Shown piece by piece: positions 33,577-42,354 of a stretch of DNA of 64,000 nt (position 1 is its first letter; each line of letters begins with the position of its first letter). The notes under the pieces were generated by a model. The model saw only the letters and a program-made list of their open reading frames with translations. It was not told where the DNA came from and made no database searches. A program made the position numbers and the translations under genes. Source of the stretch: Stenotrophomonas sp. ASS1 (GTDB lineage Bacteria; Pseudomonadota; Gammaproteobacteria; Xanthomonadales; Xanthomonadaceae); assembly GCF_004346925.1 (NCBI RefSeq), contig NZ_CP031167.1, positions 4,050,001 to 4,114,000 of the forward strand, written 5' to 3'.

Positions 33577-34173
33577 TCAGTGCATCGGAGTTCCGATTTT
33601 ACGGCCGATCGCCAGCGCGGTCTGCAGATGCGTTTCGGCCGCACCGGTATCGGCATCCAGCAGCAGGTCTGACGTCAGCACGCGCGCGCCGCAGTAGTCG
33701 AAGATGCCCATGTCGATCTGCGTCTTCATCGCCGCGCCGTAACCGCGCCGTTCGATCATGTCCGCGCCGGCTCCGCCGATGCCGACCAGGTGCACGCGCA
33801 ACCGCTGCAGCTTCTTCTGCACCTTGCCGTCTGCACCGTCCTGGTAGGCCCAGCCCTGGGTGAACACGCGATCGATCCAGCCCTTCAGCAGCGCGGGGAA
33901 CGACCACCAGTACAGCGGGTAGACCAGTACCAGCGTGTCGGCAGCATCCAGCCGCGCCTGCTCGGCGGCGACGTCGGCTGGAGGTGCGCCGGTGCCACGG
34001 AACAGCGCCTGGTCGTGCGTGTTGAAGCGCGGATCGAAGCCTTCGGCCATCAGATCGGCATGGGTCACGGTATTGGCGGTATCCGTTGCGGTGATGGCTT
34101 CGCCGATGCGCCTGGCGATGGCATGGGTCAACGCGGCGGATTCAGGATGGGCGGTAACGATGAGGGTGTGCAT
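33577..34173 (-). CDS. NAD(P)H-dependent FMN oxidoreductase (quinone reductase-like)
   Basis: A 198-residue flavodoxin-fold protein of the NQO/KefF/MdaB group, which reduces quinones or other electrophiles with two electrons. Family marks are LIVTAHPESAALTHAIARR, VLVYPLYWWSFPALLKGWIDRVFTQGWAY and VGIGGAGADMIERRGYG. First gene of an operon with a TetR repressor, an arrangement typical of reductases induced by electrophiles. A near-perfect palindrome lies 21 bases upstream of the start. Confidence 0.9.
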   Translation of the reverse strand: MHTLIVTAHPESAALTHAIARRIGEAITATDTANTVTHADLMAEGFDPRFNTHDQALFRGTGAPPADVAAEQARLDAADTLVLVYPLYWWSFPALLKGWIDRVFTQGWAYQDGADGKVQKKLQRLRVHLVGIGGAGADMIERRGYGAAMKTQIDMGIFDYCGARVLTSDLLLDADTGAAETHLQTALAIGRKIGTPMH

Positions 34174-34193
34174 GGGGGATGTCCGGAATTCAC

Positions 34194-34212
34194 TACCTAC
34201 CAATAGTAGGTA
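34194..34212. promoter_or_regulatory. Operator palindrome of the oxidoreductase-tetR operon
   Basis: TACCTAC-CAATA-GTAGGTA, perfect seven-base arms, directly upstream of the operon start. Best candidate for the TetR binding site. Confidence 0.65.
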
Positions 34213-34299
34213 ATGGCGCCCGGGACACCAGCGCCATGCGTGGGACGCTGTTTCCGCATCCGCCGTATAGTGCGGCGGTTCCCGCTGAGATACCCGACG

Positions 34300-34833
34300 A
34301 TGCACCGATACCTGCTTGCCCTTCTGCTGGCCCTGCCGATGGCAATGGCCGTTGCGCCAGCGCTGGCCGGTGAGCTCAGTCCGGAAGACTCGGCCGCATT
34401 GCGCCAGGAGGTGCAGGCGATGATGGGCGCATTCGCCCGCGGCGATGCCGAGTTGATCATCGCCCGAACCCATCCCGGCCTGAAGCGCCTGGCCGGGGGC
34501 GATGAGGCCTATGCGCGTATGACTCGCGACACCCTGAAAGAGCTGCGCAAGGCCGGGGTCACCATCATCAGCGACGAGGCCGGCGTGCCGGGCCACACCT
34601 ATGCAGCCGGTGATGAGGAAGTCTGCTTCGTGCCACGCCAGTCGCTGCTGCGCGTGCGCGAGGCGCCGATGCGCAGCACCTCGTTCATGCTCGCCGTGCG
34701 CCGCGTCGGCACAGCCCAATGGAGTTTCATTGACGGTGCAGCGTTGCTGGACAATCCCGCGCTGCTGCGGCAACTGCTGCCAGCGTTGGAGCCTGGGGTG
34801 ACGCTGCCCAAGGGTAGGATGGAAGCGCTGTAA
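34300..34833 (+). CDS. Secreted protein of unknown function
   Basis: A 177-residue protein with a Sec signal (MHRYLLALLLALPMAMAVAPALAGE) and a mature part of about 154 residues starting with helices (SPEDSAALRQEVQAMMGAFARGDAELIIARTHPGL). This resembles the SnoaL/NTF2-like plan, in which a helix pair is followed by a curved sheet (TSFMLAVRRVGTAQWSFIDGAAL). No catalytic residues are evident. It stands alone; a SMAG repeat follows the stop. Confidence 0.72.
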   Translation: MHRYLLALLLALPMAMAVAPALAGELSPEDSAALRQEVQAMMGAFARGDAELIIARTHPGLKRLAGGDEAYARMTRDTLKELRKAGVTIISDEAGVPGHTYAAGDEEVCFVPRQSLLRVREAPMRSTSFMLAVRRVGTAQWSFIDGAALLDNPALLRQLLPALEPGVTLPKGRMEAL

Positions 34834-34847
34834 TCGCAGGCGCATCC

Positions 34848-34870
34848 ATCCACGCATGGCGTGGATCTAC
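34848..34870 (-). repeat. SMAG repeat (single)
   Basis: ATCCACGCATGGCGTGG ending CTAC, between the convergent secreted-protein gene and the PEP-mutase-like gene. Confidence 0.8.
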
Positions 34871-34906
34871 TATCCCTGCTGGTCTGGGACTGCACCGGGA
34901 TTCCGC

Positions 34907-35734
34907 TCAACGGAACAGCGCGTTCAACGCGGCCCCCGAAGCCGCCTGCTGCAGGCCGTCGAAGCGTCCGTCCTGCACGATCGGCTGTGTCGCCTGCATC
35001 AGTCCGCCCCATGCAGCACGGGCCAATGCGCCGCCCAGGCTGACGCGGCGGACGCCGAGTGCAGCAATGTCCTGCAGGCTCAGCGGTGTCGGCCCACCGA
35101 CCAGCAGGTTCACCGGCTTCGACCCTACGGCGGCAATCACCGCGCTGATCTGCTCGCGCGTGCTGATGCCCGGTGCATACAGCACGTCTGCACCGGCCTC
35201 GGCATAGGCGCGCAGGCGTTGCAGGGTGTCCGCCAGATCCGGCACGCCGACGAAGAAGTTCTCGGCACGGCCAACCAGCAGCACGTCGCCGCCCGCGCGG
35301 TCGATGGCTGCACGGGCAGCGCGCAGACGTTCCACCGCCTGATCGATCGGACGCAGCGGTGCATCGGCGACGCCGCTGGCATCCTCGATCGACAACGCCG
35401 CGATGCCGGTGTCGATCGCCGCGGCCACCGCCTCCTGCACCTTCTGCGGCGTATCACCGAAACCATCGCCGAAATCGGCGTTCAACGGCAGCGGCGTCGC
35501 TGCCGCCATCAGGCGCAGATGCTCCAGCGTGGCCTGCAGCGAAACCGCTCCGTCCGGCCGCCCTTCGCTCCAGGCACAGCCGGCACTGGTCGTGGCCAGT
35601 GCCTGGAAGCCCTGCCGCTGCAGGTAGCGGGCACTGCCCACGTCCCACGGATTGGGCAGTACGAAGCACCCAGCTGCATGCAGCTGGCGGAAGGCCGCGC
35701 GCTTGCGTTGGGTATCGGCATCGGGCGAGGTCAT
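34907..35734 (-). CDS. Isocitrate lyase/PEP mutase-family protein
   Basis: A 275-residue TIM-barrel enzyme of the PEP mutase/isocitrate lyase superfamily, which makes or breaks C-C or C-P bonds next to a carboxylate with Mg. Seen are FVLPNPWDVGSARYLQ, the Mg-site LNADFGDGFGD, AALSIEDASG, VLLVGRAENFF and GADVLYAPGI. The usual catalytic Cys of lyases (KxCGH) is not present at the expected loop, so a true lyase role is doubtful. Many close relatives are of unknown function, some act on oxaloacetate or on phosphonates. Single gene. Confidence 0.88.
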   Translation of the reverse strand: MTSPDADTQRKRAAFRQLHAAGCFVLPNPWDVGSARYLQRQGFQALATTSAGCAWSEGRPDGAVSLQATLEHLRLMAAATPLPLNADFGDGFGDTPQKVQEAVAAAIDTGIAALSIEDASGVADAPLRPIDQAVERLRAARAAIDRAGGDVLLVGRAENFFVGVPDLADTLQRLRAYAEAGADVLYAPGISTREQISAVIAAVGSKPVNLLVGGPTPLSLQDIAALGVRRVSLGGALARAAWGGLMQATQPIVQDGRFDGLQQAASGAALNALFR

Positions 35735-35900
35735 GGCGAGCTCCGGGGCGAAAGACCTGCACCCTAGCCCGCCCCGCAGCCGCGCTCAATGACGACCAGG
35801 TCGAACCTGCATGAGGTGATGCCGCCTGCTTATTGGACGCTGTGGATGCAGGTGCCCGAGCGTGCTTGCCTGCCCACACGATGCCGCCACGGAGCCCTCC

Positions 35901-36629
35901 ATGCACCCGGACCCGCTGACCTTGATCGACGCCGGCGACGATGACGCCCACTGGGCCGACCTGCTTTCGCCCACACGCCGCCGCCTGATCGCATCAGCCG
36001 GTCTGGCCGCCGGCGGCCTGGCCAGTGCCTCGACCGCCGCCGCAGCCCCGCGCGGCGAAAGCACGGTGAACACCACCGAACCCGGGCGCCCCGGCTTCCG
36101 TGCCATCGTCCCGCCGCCGGTGAAGGGCAGCAGCCCCTGGGGCCAGGTCACCGCCAGCGAACCGACCCCGCGCCCGGCCAGCGTGCGTCCCGGGGAGGCC
36201 ACCCTGCCCGCGACCCCACGTGCCTACACCGACATCAAGAGCTATCACGCGCATATCTACTTCGACGAGGACAGCTTCGAGAAAGCTGCGCTGCTGCGGC
36301 GCTGGGCGGCCGAGCGCTTCCCGGTGGAGCTGGGCAACTGGAACCTGGAACCACGCGGACCGCACGTCACCCCGTCGTTCTATTTCGGCTTCACCAACGA
36401 CCTGCTGCCGGTGCTGGTGCCCTGGCTGCAGCTCAACAGCCTGGGCCTGACCATCCTGATCCACCCCAATACCGGTGATGGCCGCGCCGACCATCTGTAT
36501 TACGCGTTGTGGGTGAACCGCGCGCAGCCGGTGAACGCCTACAACTGGCCGGCACCGAAGCCGGGGGAACGGGAGCCCTTGGAGGAGGTGTTCCCGAACG
36601 TGGTGCCGACGGTGCCGCTGGAGACGTGA
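35901..36629 (+). CDS. DOPA 4,5-dioxygenase-family protein with long N-terminal extension
   Basis: A 242-residue protein. The last 115 residues are a DOPA 4,5-dioxygenase-like domain: IKSYHAHIYFDEDSFEKAALLRRWAAERF, GPHVTPSFYFGFTNDLLPVLVPWL, LTILIHPNTGDGRADHLYYALWVN. His residues in HAHIYF and in GPHVTPS and LIHPNTG are in place. The family opens aromatic rings next to catechol hydroxyls in betalain-type pathways, but bacterial members are mostly uncharacterised. The first 125 residues are extra: an Arg-Arg-containing stretch (RRRLIASAGLAAGGLASASTAAAA) resembling a twin-arginine signal placed well inside, then Pro-rich sequence. Export is thus possible but not certain. Confidence 0.82.
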   Translation: MHPDPLTLIDAGDDDAHWADLLSPTRRRLIASAGLAAGGLASASTAAAAPRGESTVNTTEPGRPGFRAIVPPPVKGSSPWGQVTASEPTPRPASVRPGEATLPATPRAYTDIKSYHAHIYFDEDSFEKAALLRRWAAERFPVELGNWNLEPRGPHVTPSFYFGFTNDLLPVLVPWLQLNSLGLTILIHPNTGDGRADHLYYALWVNRAQPVNAYNWPAPKPGEREPLEEVFPNVVPTVPLET

Positions 36630-36721
36630 GCGGGTGCGTGGCGGGGGCGGTGGGTGGCGTGCAGCGCACCCTGGGCTGCCCCTCGGTGGGTGCGTAGCCT
36701 GCTGCGCACCGAACTTCCTTC

Positions 36722-36744
36722 ATCCACGCATGGCGTGGATCTAC
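36722..36744 (-). repeat. SMAG repeat (single)
   Basis: ATCCACGCATGGCGTGG ending CTAC. The gap 36630-36979 holds this copy and the promoter region of aroQ (see 36884-36903); nothing else was recognised. Confidence 0.8.
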
Positions 36745-36883
36745 CGCATCACAGCCCGTTGCGGCATCGGTCATCGCCCGGCCTGCCGCCATCGTCGGCC
36801 TACGTGCACGCATCCCCCAGCTGCACGGCGTTCAGCGCGCCTTGATCCAGCGCCCGCCATACGGCCGCAAGCCCTCCGGGGAA

Positions 36884-36903
36884 TTTCAAACAATCGATTG
36901 AAA
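36884..36903 (+). promoter_or_regulatory. Inverted repeat upstream of aroQ-accBC
   Basis: TTTCAA-ACAATCGA-TTGAAA with the inner perfect palindrome CAATCGATTG. It contains CAAAC-N4-GATTG, which resembles the half-site spacing of fatty-acid regulators of the PsrA type. Located 77 bases before aroQ. Confidence 0.35.
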
Positions 36904-36979
36904 CGCTGCAAACTTCGCCGAACTGGACAGCATCCGCCGGTTCCGCCAGACTGCCGCCCTTTCCCGTCTTCCGGATCCC

Positions 36980-37429
36980 ATGGCGAAGCTGCTGGTCCTG
37001 CACGGCCCCAACCTCAACCTGCTCGGCACCCGCGAGCCGGAGGTCTACGGCCACACCACGCTGGCCGACATCGACCAGGCGCTGGCCGCCCAGGCCTCGG
37101 CTGCCGGGCACGCGGTGGAGAGCCTGCAGTCCAATGCCGAGCACGTGCTGGTGGACCGCGTGCAGGCCGCACGCGACGACGGAACCGCTTTCATCCTGAT
37201 CAACCCCGCCGCCTTCACCCACACCTCGGTCGCCCTGCGCGATGCGCTGGCGGCGGTGGCGGTGCCGTTCATCGAGATCCACCTGTCCAACCCGCATACC
37301 CGCGAACCGTTCCGCCAGCACAGCTACTTCAGTGACAAGGCCGTGGGCGTGGTCTGCGGTTTCGGCGCCGACAGCTACCGCTACGCGATGGACGCGGCGC
37401 TGCTGCGCGTGCAGGCGGCCCGCGCGTGA
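36980..37429 (+). CDS. aroQ: Type II 3-dehydroquinate dehydratase
   Basis: Third step of the shikimate pathway: removes water from 3-dehydroquinate to give 3-dehydroshikimate. The 149-residue, dodecameric type II enzyme is clear from [21 protein letters not shown] (active-site Tyr, Asn, Arg), [31 protein letters not shown] and [22 protein letters not shown]. It heads a run with the LprI-like gene and accB-accC; aroQ-accB-accC order is widespread in proteobacteria. Its stop overlaps the next gene. Confidence 0.97.
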   Translation: MAKLLVLHGPNLNLLGTREPEVYGHTTLADIDQALAAQASAAGHAVESLQSNAEHVLVDRVQAARDDGTAFILINPAAFTHTSVALRDALAAVAVPFIEIHLSNPHTREPFRQHSYFSDKAVGVVCGFGADSYRYAMDAALLRVQAARA

Positions 37430-37851
37430 AGATGCTCCCAAGAGTGCTTGCCTGCATCGTGCTGTGGGCCGGCGTGTGCGGCGCCAGCATCGCCGCCGAG
37501 CGCGCGGCCGCTGGCATTGACTGCGCGCAGGCGACCGGCGGCTACGAGCGCGACATGTGCGATTCCGATCGCCTGGATGACGCCGACAGCGCATTGAACG
37601 CCGTTTACGTCCAGGCGCGCGGCGAACTGAAGGCGCAGGCCGCCGATGGCAGCTGCAGCCGCTGCGCAGCGGCCGAACAGCAGCTGGTGAAGGCCCAGCG
37701 CATCTGGATAACCCTGCGCGATGCAGACTGCGAGGCAGTCTATGCCTTCAACGCAGACGGCACCTCGCGCAACCCTGCGAAGATGCAGTGCCTGATCACC
37801 CAGACGCGCGACCGTACGCGGCAGCTGCGCGAGTTCTACGAACTGCTTTGA
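37426..37851 (+). CDS. LprI/DUF1311-like periplasmic protein
   Basis: A 141-residue protein with a signal peptide ([22 protein letters not shown]) and an LprI-type domain: [35 protein letters not shown], then a helix pair with [21 protein letters not shown] and paired Cys. Relatives include the lysozyme inhibitor LprI of mycobacteria, but most are of unknown role. The start is GTG 37426, overlapping the aroQ stop by four bases; ATG 37432 is an equal alternative. It interrupts the usual aroQ-accB order. Confidence 0.83.
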   Translation: MKMLPRVLACIVLWAGVCGASIAAERAAAGIDCAQATGGYERDMCDSDRLDDADSALNAVYVQARGELKAQAADGSCSRCAAAEQQLVKAQRIWITLRDADCEAVYAFNADGTSRNPAKMQCLITQTRDRTRQLREFYELL

Positions 37852-37904
37852 CCCGAGCGCGATGCGCTTCCCACCACACTGACATCAAGAGCAAAGAGGC
37901 CACC

Positions 37905-38384
37905 ATGGATCTCCGCAAAATCAAGAAGCTGATCGACCTGCTGGAAGAGTCGAACCTGGCTGAAATCGAAATCAAGGAAGGCGAAGAGTCGGTGCGCCTG
38001 TCGCGCGCCCCGGTGGCCGGCTATGCCGCCCCGGTCGCCGCCCCGGTGTACGCCGCTCCGGCCGCTCCGGCGCCGCAGGCGATGCCGATGCAGTCGCCGA
38101 CCGAAGCCTCCACCGGTGGCACCGCCAAGCCGGGCCCGGCGCTGCCGGAAGGCCACGTGCTGCGCTCGCCGATGGTCGGCACCTTCTACGCGTCGTCCGC
38201 CCCGGACAAGCCTGCGTTCGTCAGCGTTGGCCAGCAGGTCAAGGAAGGCGAGACCCTGGCCATCATCGAAGCGATGAAGATGTTCAACCCGATCGAAGCC
38301 GACAAGTCCGGCACCATCGTCGCCATCCTCGGCGAGAACGGCCAGCCGGTCGAATTCGACCAGCCGCTGTTCGTGATCGGCTGA
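37905..38384 (+). CDS. accB: Acetyl-CoA carboxylase biotin carboxyl carrier protein
   Basis: Carries biotin between the carboxylase (AccC) and transcarboxylase (AccAD) in the first step of fatty acid synthesis. The 159 residues comprise an N-terminal helix pair ([34 protein letters not shown]), a flexible Ala/Pro linker ([14 protein letters not shown]) and the biotinyl domain with the biotinylated Lys in [14 protein letters not shown] and the protruding thumb region. GAGG precedes the ATG. Ten bases separate it from accC, so they are cotranscribed. Confidence 0.98.
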   Translation: MDLRKIKKLIDLLEESNLAEIEIKEGEESVRLSRAPVAGYAAPVAAPVYAAPAAPAPQAMPMQSPTEASTGGTAKPGPALPEGHVLRSPMVGTFYASSAPDKPAFVSVGQQVKEGETLAIIEAMKMFNPIEADKSGTIVAILGENGQPVEFDQPLFVIG

Positions 38385-38394
38385 GGGGCACGCC

Positions 38395-39762
38395 ATGCTC
38401 GACAAAGTCGTCATCGCCAACCGAGGGGAAATCGCGCTGCGCATCCTGCGCGCGTGCCACACCCTCGGCATCCGCACGGTGGCCGTGCATTCCACGGTCG
38501 ACCGCAACCTCAAGCACGTGGCCATGGCCGACGAGTCGGTCTGCATCGGTCCGGCGCCGTCGCCGCAGAGCTACCTCAACATCCCGGCACTGATCGCCGC
38601 GGCGGAAGTCACCGACGCCCAGGCCATCCACCCGGGCTACGGCTTCCTGTCGGAGAACGCCGACTTCGCCGAGCGCGTGGAAGAGTCCGGTTTCATCTTC
38701 ATCGGCCCCAAGGCCGACACCATCCGCATGATGGGTGACAAGGTCGAAGCCATCCGCGCGATGAAGTCCGCCGGCGTGCCGTGCGTGCCCGGCTCGGGCG
38801 GCCCGCTGGGCGAAGACATCGTCGCCAACACCAAGATCGCCCGTGAGATCGGCTACCCGGTCATCATCAAGGCGGCCGGTGGTGGCGGTGGCCGCGGCAT
38901 GCGCGTGGTGCACGCCGAAGCCTCGCTGAAGACCTCGATCGAAACCACCAAGAGCGAGGCCAAGGCCGCGTTCGGCAATGGCGAGGTCTACATGGAGAAG
39001 TTCCTGGAGAACCCGCGCCACGTGGAAATCCAGGTACTGGCCGACGGCCAGGGCAACGCCATCCACCTGGGCGAGCGTGACTGCTCGATGCAGCGCCGCC
39101 ACCAGAAGGTGGTGGAAGAAGCGCCGGCACCGGGCATCACCGCCGAGCAGCGCGAGCAGATCGGCAAGGTCTGCACCGAAGCCTGCGTACGCATCGGCTA
39201 CCGTGGTGCCGGCACGTTCGAGTTCCTGTACGAGGACGGCCGCTTCTACTTCATCGAAATGAACACCCGCATCCAGGTGGAACATCCGGTCACCGAAATG
39301 GTCACCGGCATCGACCTGGTGGCCGAGCAGCTGAAGATCGCCGCCGGCCAGAAGCTGTCGATCAAGCAGAGTGACGTGGTGCTGACCGGCCATGCCATCG
39401 AATGCCGCATCAACGCCGAAGATGCGGAGACCTTCGTGCCGAGCCCGGGCACCATCACCGGCTTCCATCCGCCGGGCGGCCCCGGCGTGCGCGTGGACAC
39501 CCACATCTACAGTGGCTACCGCGTGCCGTCGAACTACGACTCGATGATCGGCAAGCTGATCGTGCACGGCCCGGACCGCGAAACCGCCATTGCCCGCATG
39601 CGCGTGGCACTGAGCGAAATGGTGGTCGATGGCATCAAGACCAACGTCGCCCTGCAGCAGCGGATCATGCGCGACAAGGGCTTCCAGGCCGGTGGCCAGA
39701 ACATCCACTACCTGGAAAAGCGCCTGGCTGAACGCAAGAACAAGCCGATCGCGCTGACCTGA
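38395..39762 (+). CDS. accC: Acetyl-CoA carboxylase biotin carboxylase subunit
   Basis: ATP-dependent carboxylation of the biotin on AccB. Standard length (455). Visible parts are the N-terminal domain ([22 protein letters not shown]), [16 protein letters not shown], the glycine-rich ATP loop [45 protein letters not shown], and [26 protein letters not shown] with its metal and bicarbonate residues. A strong terminator follows at 39785. Confidence 0.99.
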   Translation: MLDKVVIANRGEIALRILRACHTLGIRTVAVHSTVDRNLKHVAMADESVCIGPAPSPQSYLNIPALIAAAEVTDAQAIHPGYGFLSENADFAERVEESGFIFIGPKADTIRMMGDKVEAIRAMKSAGVPCVPGSGGPLGEDIVANTKIAREIGYPVIIKAAGGGGGRGMRVVHAEASLKTSIETTKSEAKAAFGNGEVYMEKFLENPRHVEIQVLADGQGNAIHLGERDCSMQRRHQKVVEEAPAPGITAEQREQIGKVCTEACVRIGYRGAGTFEFLYEDGRFYFIEMNTRIQVEHPVTEMVTGIDLVAEQLKIAAGQKLSIKQSDVVLTGHAIECRINAEDAETFVPSPGTITGFHPPGGPGVRVDTHIYSGYRVPSNYDSMIGKLIVHGPDRETAIARMRVALSEMVVDGIKTNVALQQRIMRDKGFQAGGQNIHYLEKRLAERKNKPIALT

Positions 39763-39784
39763 TCGGCGCCACGTGCTGGACATG

Positions 39785-39812
39785 AAAAGGGCGGGGATAT
39801 CCCCGCCCTTTT
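39785..39812. terminator. Bidirectional intrinsic terminator after accC
   Basis: AAAAGGGCGGGGATA pairs with TATCCCCGCCCTTTT, a perfect palindrome with A and T runs on its two sides, so it can end accC and the convergent 39892 gene. Confidence 0.9.
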
Positions 39813-39820
39813 CTGTTGCT

Positions 39821-39881
39821 GCAGCGCCGAGCCCATGCTCGGCTTGCCGGAAAGCTCAGCCGAGCGTGGGCTCGGCGCTAC
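39821..39881. repeat. SMAG inverted pair (GCCGAGC subtype)
   Basis: GCAGCGCCGAGCCCATGC on the left, in which GTAG has become GCAG, and GCCGAGCGTGGGCTCGGCGCTAC on the right. Confidence 0.75.
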
Positions 39882-39891
39882 AGCAGGCGCA

Positions 39892-40266
39892 TCAGCGCTT
39901 GTCGGCAGCTTCGGCCGGAATCTGCGAGTTCGCCAGCGGACGCACGCCATTGGGCGACGTCGGGTCGACGATCACCATGGTCTCGGTCGAACCATCCGGC
40001 CACACCACCTGGAAGGTGCTGCCCGCCGGCAGCGACGCGAACGGCATGCCGCTCTGCGCGCGATAGACCGCGGCCACCTGGCTGGCACCGGCACGGCGCA
40101 CGTCTTCCTGCGCCTTCACCGTGGTCAGTTCCACCTTCGACAGATGCCGGTAGCGATCTTCATAGGTATCGATCATCAACAGGCCAACCGCGCCGGCCGA
40201 GTAGGCCACGAACAGGGCCACCCAGAACCAGAACTTGGCCCCGTGCAGGAATCGGCGGTAGTTCAT
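39892..40266 (-). CDS. Uncharacterised membrane-anchored protein
   Basis: A 124-residue protein with one N-terminal TM helix (about 10-30; FWFWVALFVAYSAGAVGLLMI) and a periplasmic remainder of mixed alpha/beta character (ASQVAAVYRAQSGMPFASLPAGSTFQVVWPDGSTETMVIVD). Its ATG overlaps the stop of the upstream gene (40263-40266), so the two are coupled and probably act together. No family recognised; the end PLANSQIPAEAADKR is polar. Confidence 0.72.
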   Translation of the reverse strand: MNYRRFLHGAKFWFWVALFVAYSAGAVGLLMIDTYEDRYRHLSKVELTTVKAQEDVRRAGASQVAAVYRAQSGMPFASLPAGSTFQVVWPDGSTETMVIVDPTSPNGVRPLANSQIPAEAADKR

Positions 40267-41228
40267 TGCTCGTTCCTCTTTCCAACCAATCGCTTGATCC
40301 ATTCCTTCATCTTCCCAGCGCCCTGCCGCGATACCGCAGCGTCATACACGAAATCCCGGAAATCCTGCGTACCATCCTGCGAACAGATCCCTCCGTTCGC
40401 ACAAAAACTGTTGACCAGCACACTGTCTGCCCCACACGGTAGACCGAGTTCGCAGGCCGCAAGCCGCCATGCAAGTTCACTGAGCTGCTCGCCCGCCACC
40501 AGGCCGTTGAGCGCGCGGTCACCCGAGGCGCGCACGCCCATGCCCGGTGCGATCGCCATGAAGGCCTCCGGGTCGCGCGAGGTGCGCACCCGTTCAACCA
40601 GGTCACGGCGGTACTCGGGGCTGTCCTGCAGCGGTTCGCCCTCGGCGAACAACGCAGCCTCAGCAGCCAGATTGCCTTGTGCGGCCGCCTTGCGACGTTC
40701 GGACAGCACCAAGGCCGTGCCCAGCTTGTCGCCCGGCACGAAACCACCACAACGCTGCGCGACGCGTTCGCGCGCCTGCACCATCGCCGGTGCGGCGGTC
40801 AGGCCCAGCCCGGCCAGCACGTTGTTGTCCAAGCGGTAGCCACCCGGATCGACCGCGTACTGCGCGCAGTAGTCATAGACACGGCTGAGCATCCAGCGCG
40901 CCTCGTGGTTGCCTTCGTCCGCCTGGGCACGCAACCGCTGAGCATAGGCATACAGGTCGGTGGCGTCTTCGATATCGGCGCGGAGATCCAGGGGCAGCCC
41001 GGACGGCAATGCGTTGCCACGCTCGAAGGGTGCCAGGCGGCGCGCGAGCGCCTCCGGCATCACCGGCAGTGGCGCCGCACTGTCAGCGGCCGCGACCGCA
41101 CCTGCCAGATCCGCCGACGCTACCGAAGACGTCGCAGCATGGCCGCTGGCCCGATAACCGGCCACGCCCAGCACGGCCACAGCCGGCAGTACGAGCAACC
41201 AGGTTTTCAGGGTCGGAGCGAAGGCCAT
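40263..41228 (-). CDS. Uncharacterised membrane-anchored protein
   Basis: A 321-residue protein with one TM helix near the start (KTWLLVLPAVAVLGVAGY) and a periplasmic helical domain. DLYAYAQRLRAQADEGNHEARWMLSRVYDYCAQY and AAAQGNLAAEAALFAEGE look like SEL1/TPR-type helix pairs, and several Cys occur near the end (ACELGLPCGADSVLVNSFCANGGIC). Not recognised. The chosen start is at 41228; the open frame continues to 41432 but crosses the likely divergent promoter of prmA. Coupled to the following 124-residue gene. Confidence 0.72.
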   Translation of the reverse strand: MAFAPTLKTWLLVLPAVAVLGVAGYRASGHAATSSVASADLAGAVAAADSAAPLPVMPEALARRLAPFERGNALPSGLPLDLRADIEDATDLYAYAQRLRAQADEGNHEARWMLSRVYDYCAQYAVDPGGYRLDNNVLAGLGLTAAPAMVQARERVAQRCGGFVPGDKLGTALVLSERRKAAAQGNLAAEAALFAEGEPLQDSPEYRRDLVERVRTSRDPEAFMAIAPGMGVRASGDRALNGLVAGEQLSELAWRLAACELGLPCGADSVLVNSFCANGGICSQDGTQDFRDFVYDAAVSRQGAGKMKEWIKRLVGKRNEQ

Positions 41229-41391
41229 CGGCGGCGGTAGGCGATGCGGCGCATAGGAAAGCACGAAGTTTAGCAAGGCCCGACGGGCCTGTCTGAACGG
41301 GCTTCGTTCATCTCGGAGCGGCATCTCAGGCAATACGGAGACGCCCCGATGGTCTAGCATGGCCCCCTTTCCCGCGATTGCCCCCACCACC

Positions 41392-42312
41392 ATGCCGTTC
41401 CTGGAACTGACCCTGCGCTGCACCGAAGCCACCCAGCCCCGCTATGAAAATGCGCTGGAGGACGTTGGTGCACTGGCCGTGACCCTGCTCGATGCCGAGG
41501 CCGATACCAGCAACGAACAGGCCATTCTCGAACCGGGCGTGGGCGAGACCCCGCTGTGGGACACGCTGGTGCTGAGCGCGCTGTTCCCCGCCGACAGCAA
41601 CGCGCTGTTGCTGCTGGCCGCACTGGAATCCTTCGATCCGGAGCTGGACTGGAGCAGCGGCAGCTTCCGCGCGGTCGAGGATGAAGACTGGGAACGTGCC
41701 TGGCTCGACCAGTTCCAGCCGATGGACTTCGGCAGCCGTACCTGGATCGTGCCGTGGAACCATGAACTGCCCGATGCCGCACAGGCCGCCGATGCCGCCG
41801 TGGTGCGGTTGGACCCGGGCCTGGCGTTCGGTTCGGGCACCCACCCGACCACCGCACTGTGCCTGCGCTGGCTGGACCAGTTGGCGGTCGATGGCCTGCT
41901 GCAGGGCCAACGCGTGCTCGACTTCGGTTGCGGCTCGGGCATCCTCGCACTGGCCGCGCTGAAGCTGGGCGCCGCCGAAGCCATCGGCGTGGACAACGAT
42001 CCGCAGGCCCTGGTCGCCACCGCCGACAATGCCGAGCGCAACGGCGAGCAGGCCCGCATGCATGTGTACCTGCCGCAGGACGAACCGGTCGCGACCTATC
42101 CGATCGTGGTCGCCAACATCCTCGCCTCGGCGCTGGATGCGCTGGCCGAACTGCTGGCTGCGCGCGTTGCTGCCGGTGGCCGCATCGCCCTGTCCGGCAT
42201 CCTGCATGGCCAGGAAGGCGAACTGCTGCAGCGCTACGCAGCATGGTTCGACGATCTGCAGGCCACCCAGGATGGCGACTGGATGCGCATCACCGGCGTG
42301 CGCCGCGCCTGA
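41392..42312 (+). CDS. prmA: Ribosomal protein L11 methyltransferase
   Basis: Adds methyl groups from S-adenosylmethionine to Lys and the N-terminus of ribosomal protein L11. The 306 residues show a substrate-binding N-terminal domain ([30 protein letters not shown]), a linker with [16 protein letters not shown], and the methyltransferase domain with [43 protein letters not shown] and [17 protein letters not shown], all PrmA marks. Divergent from the 40263 gene; followed by the DUF3426-like gene and fis. Confidence 0.97.
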   Translation: MPFLELTLRCTEATQPRYENALEDVGALAVTLLDAEADTSNEQAILEPGVGETPLWDTLVLSALFPADSNALLLLAALESFDPELDWSSGSFRAVEDEDWERAWLDQFQPMDFGSRTWIVPWNHELPDAAQAADAAVVRLDPGLAFGSGTHPTTALCLRWLDQLAVDGLLQGQRVLDFGCGSGILALAALKLGAAEAIGVDNDPQALVATADNAERNGEQARMHVYLPQDEPVATYPIVVANILASALDALAELLAARVAAGGRIALSGILHGQEGELLQRYAAWFDDLQATQDGDWMRITGVRRA

Positions 42313-42354
42313 TCGTGGTTGAATGACCGCTGGATCCGAGCCCGCGCCCTGAGC

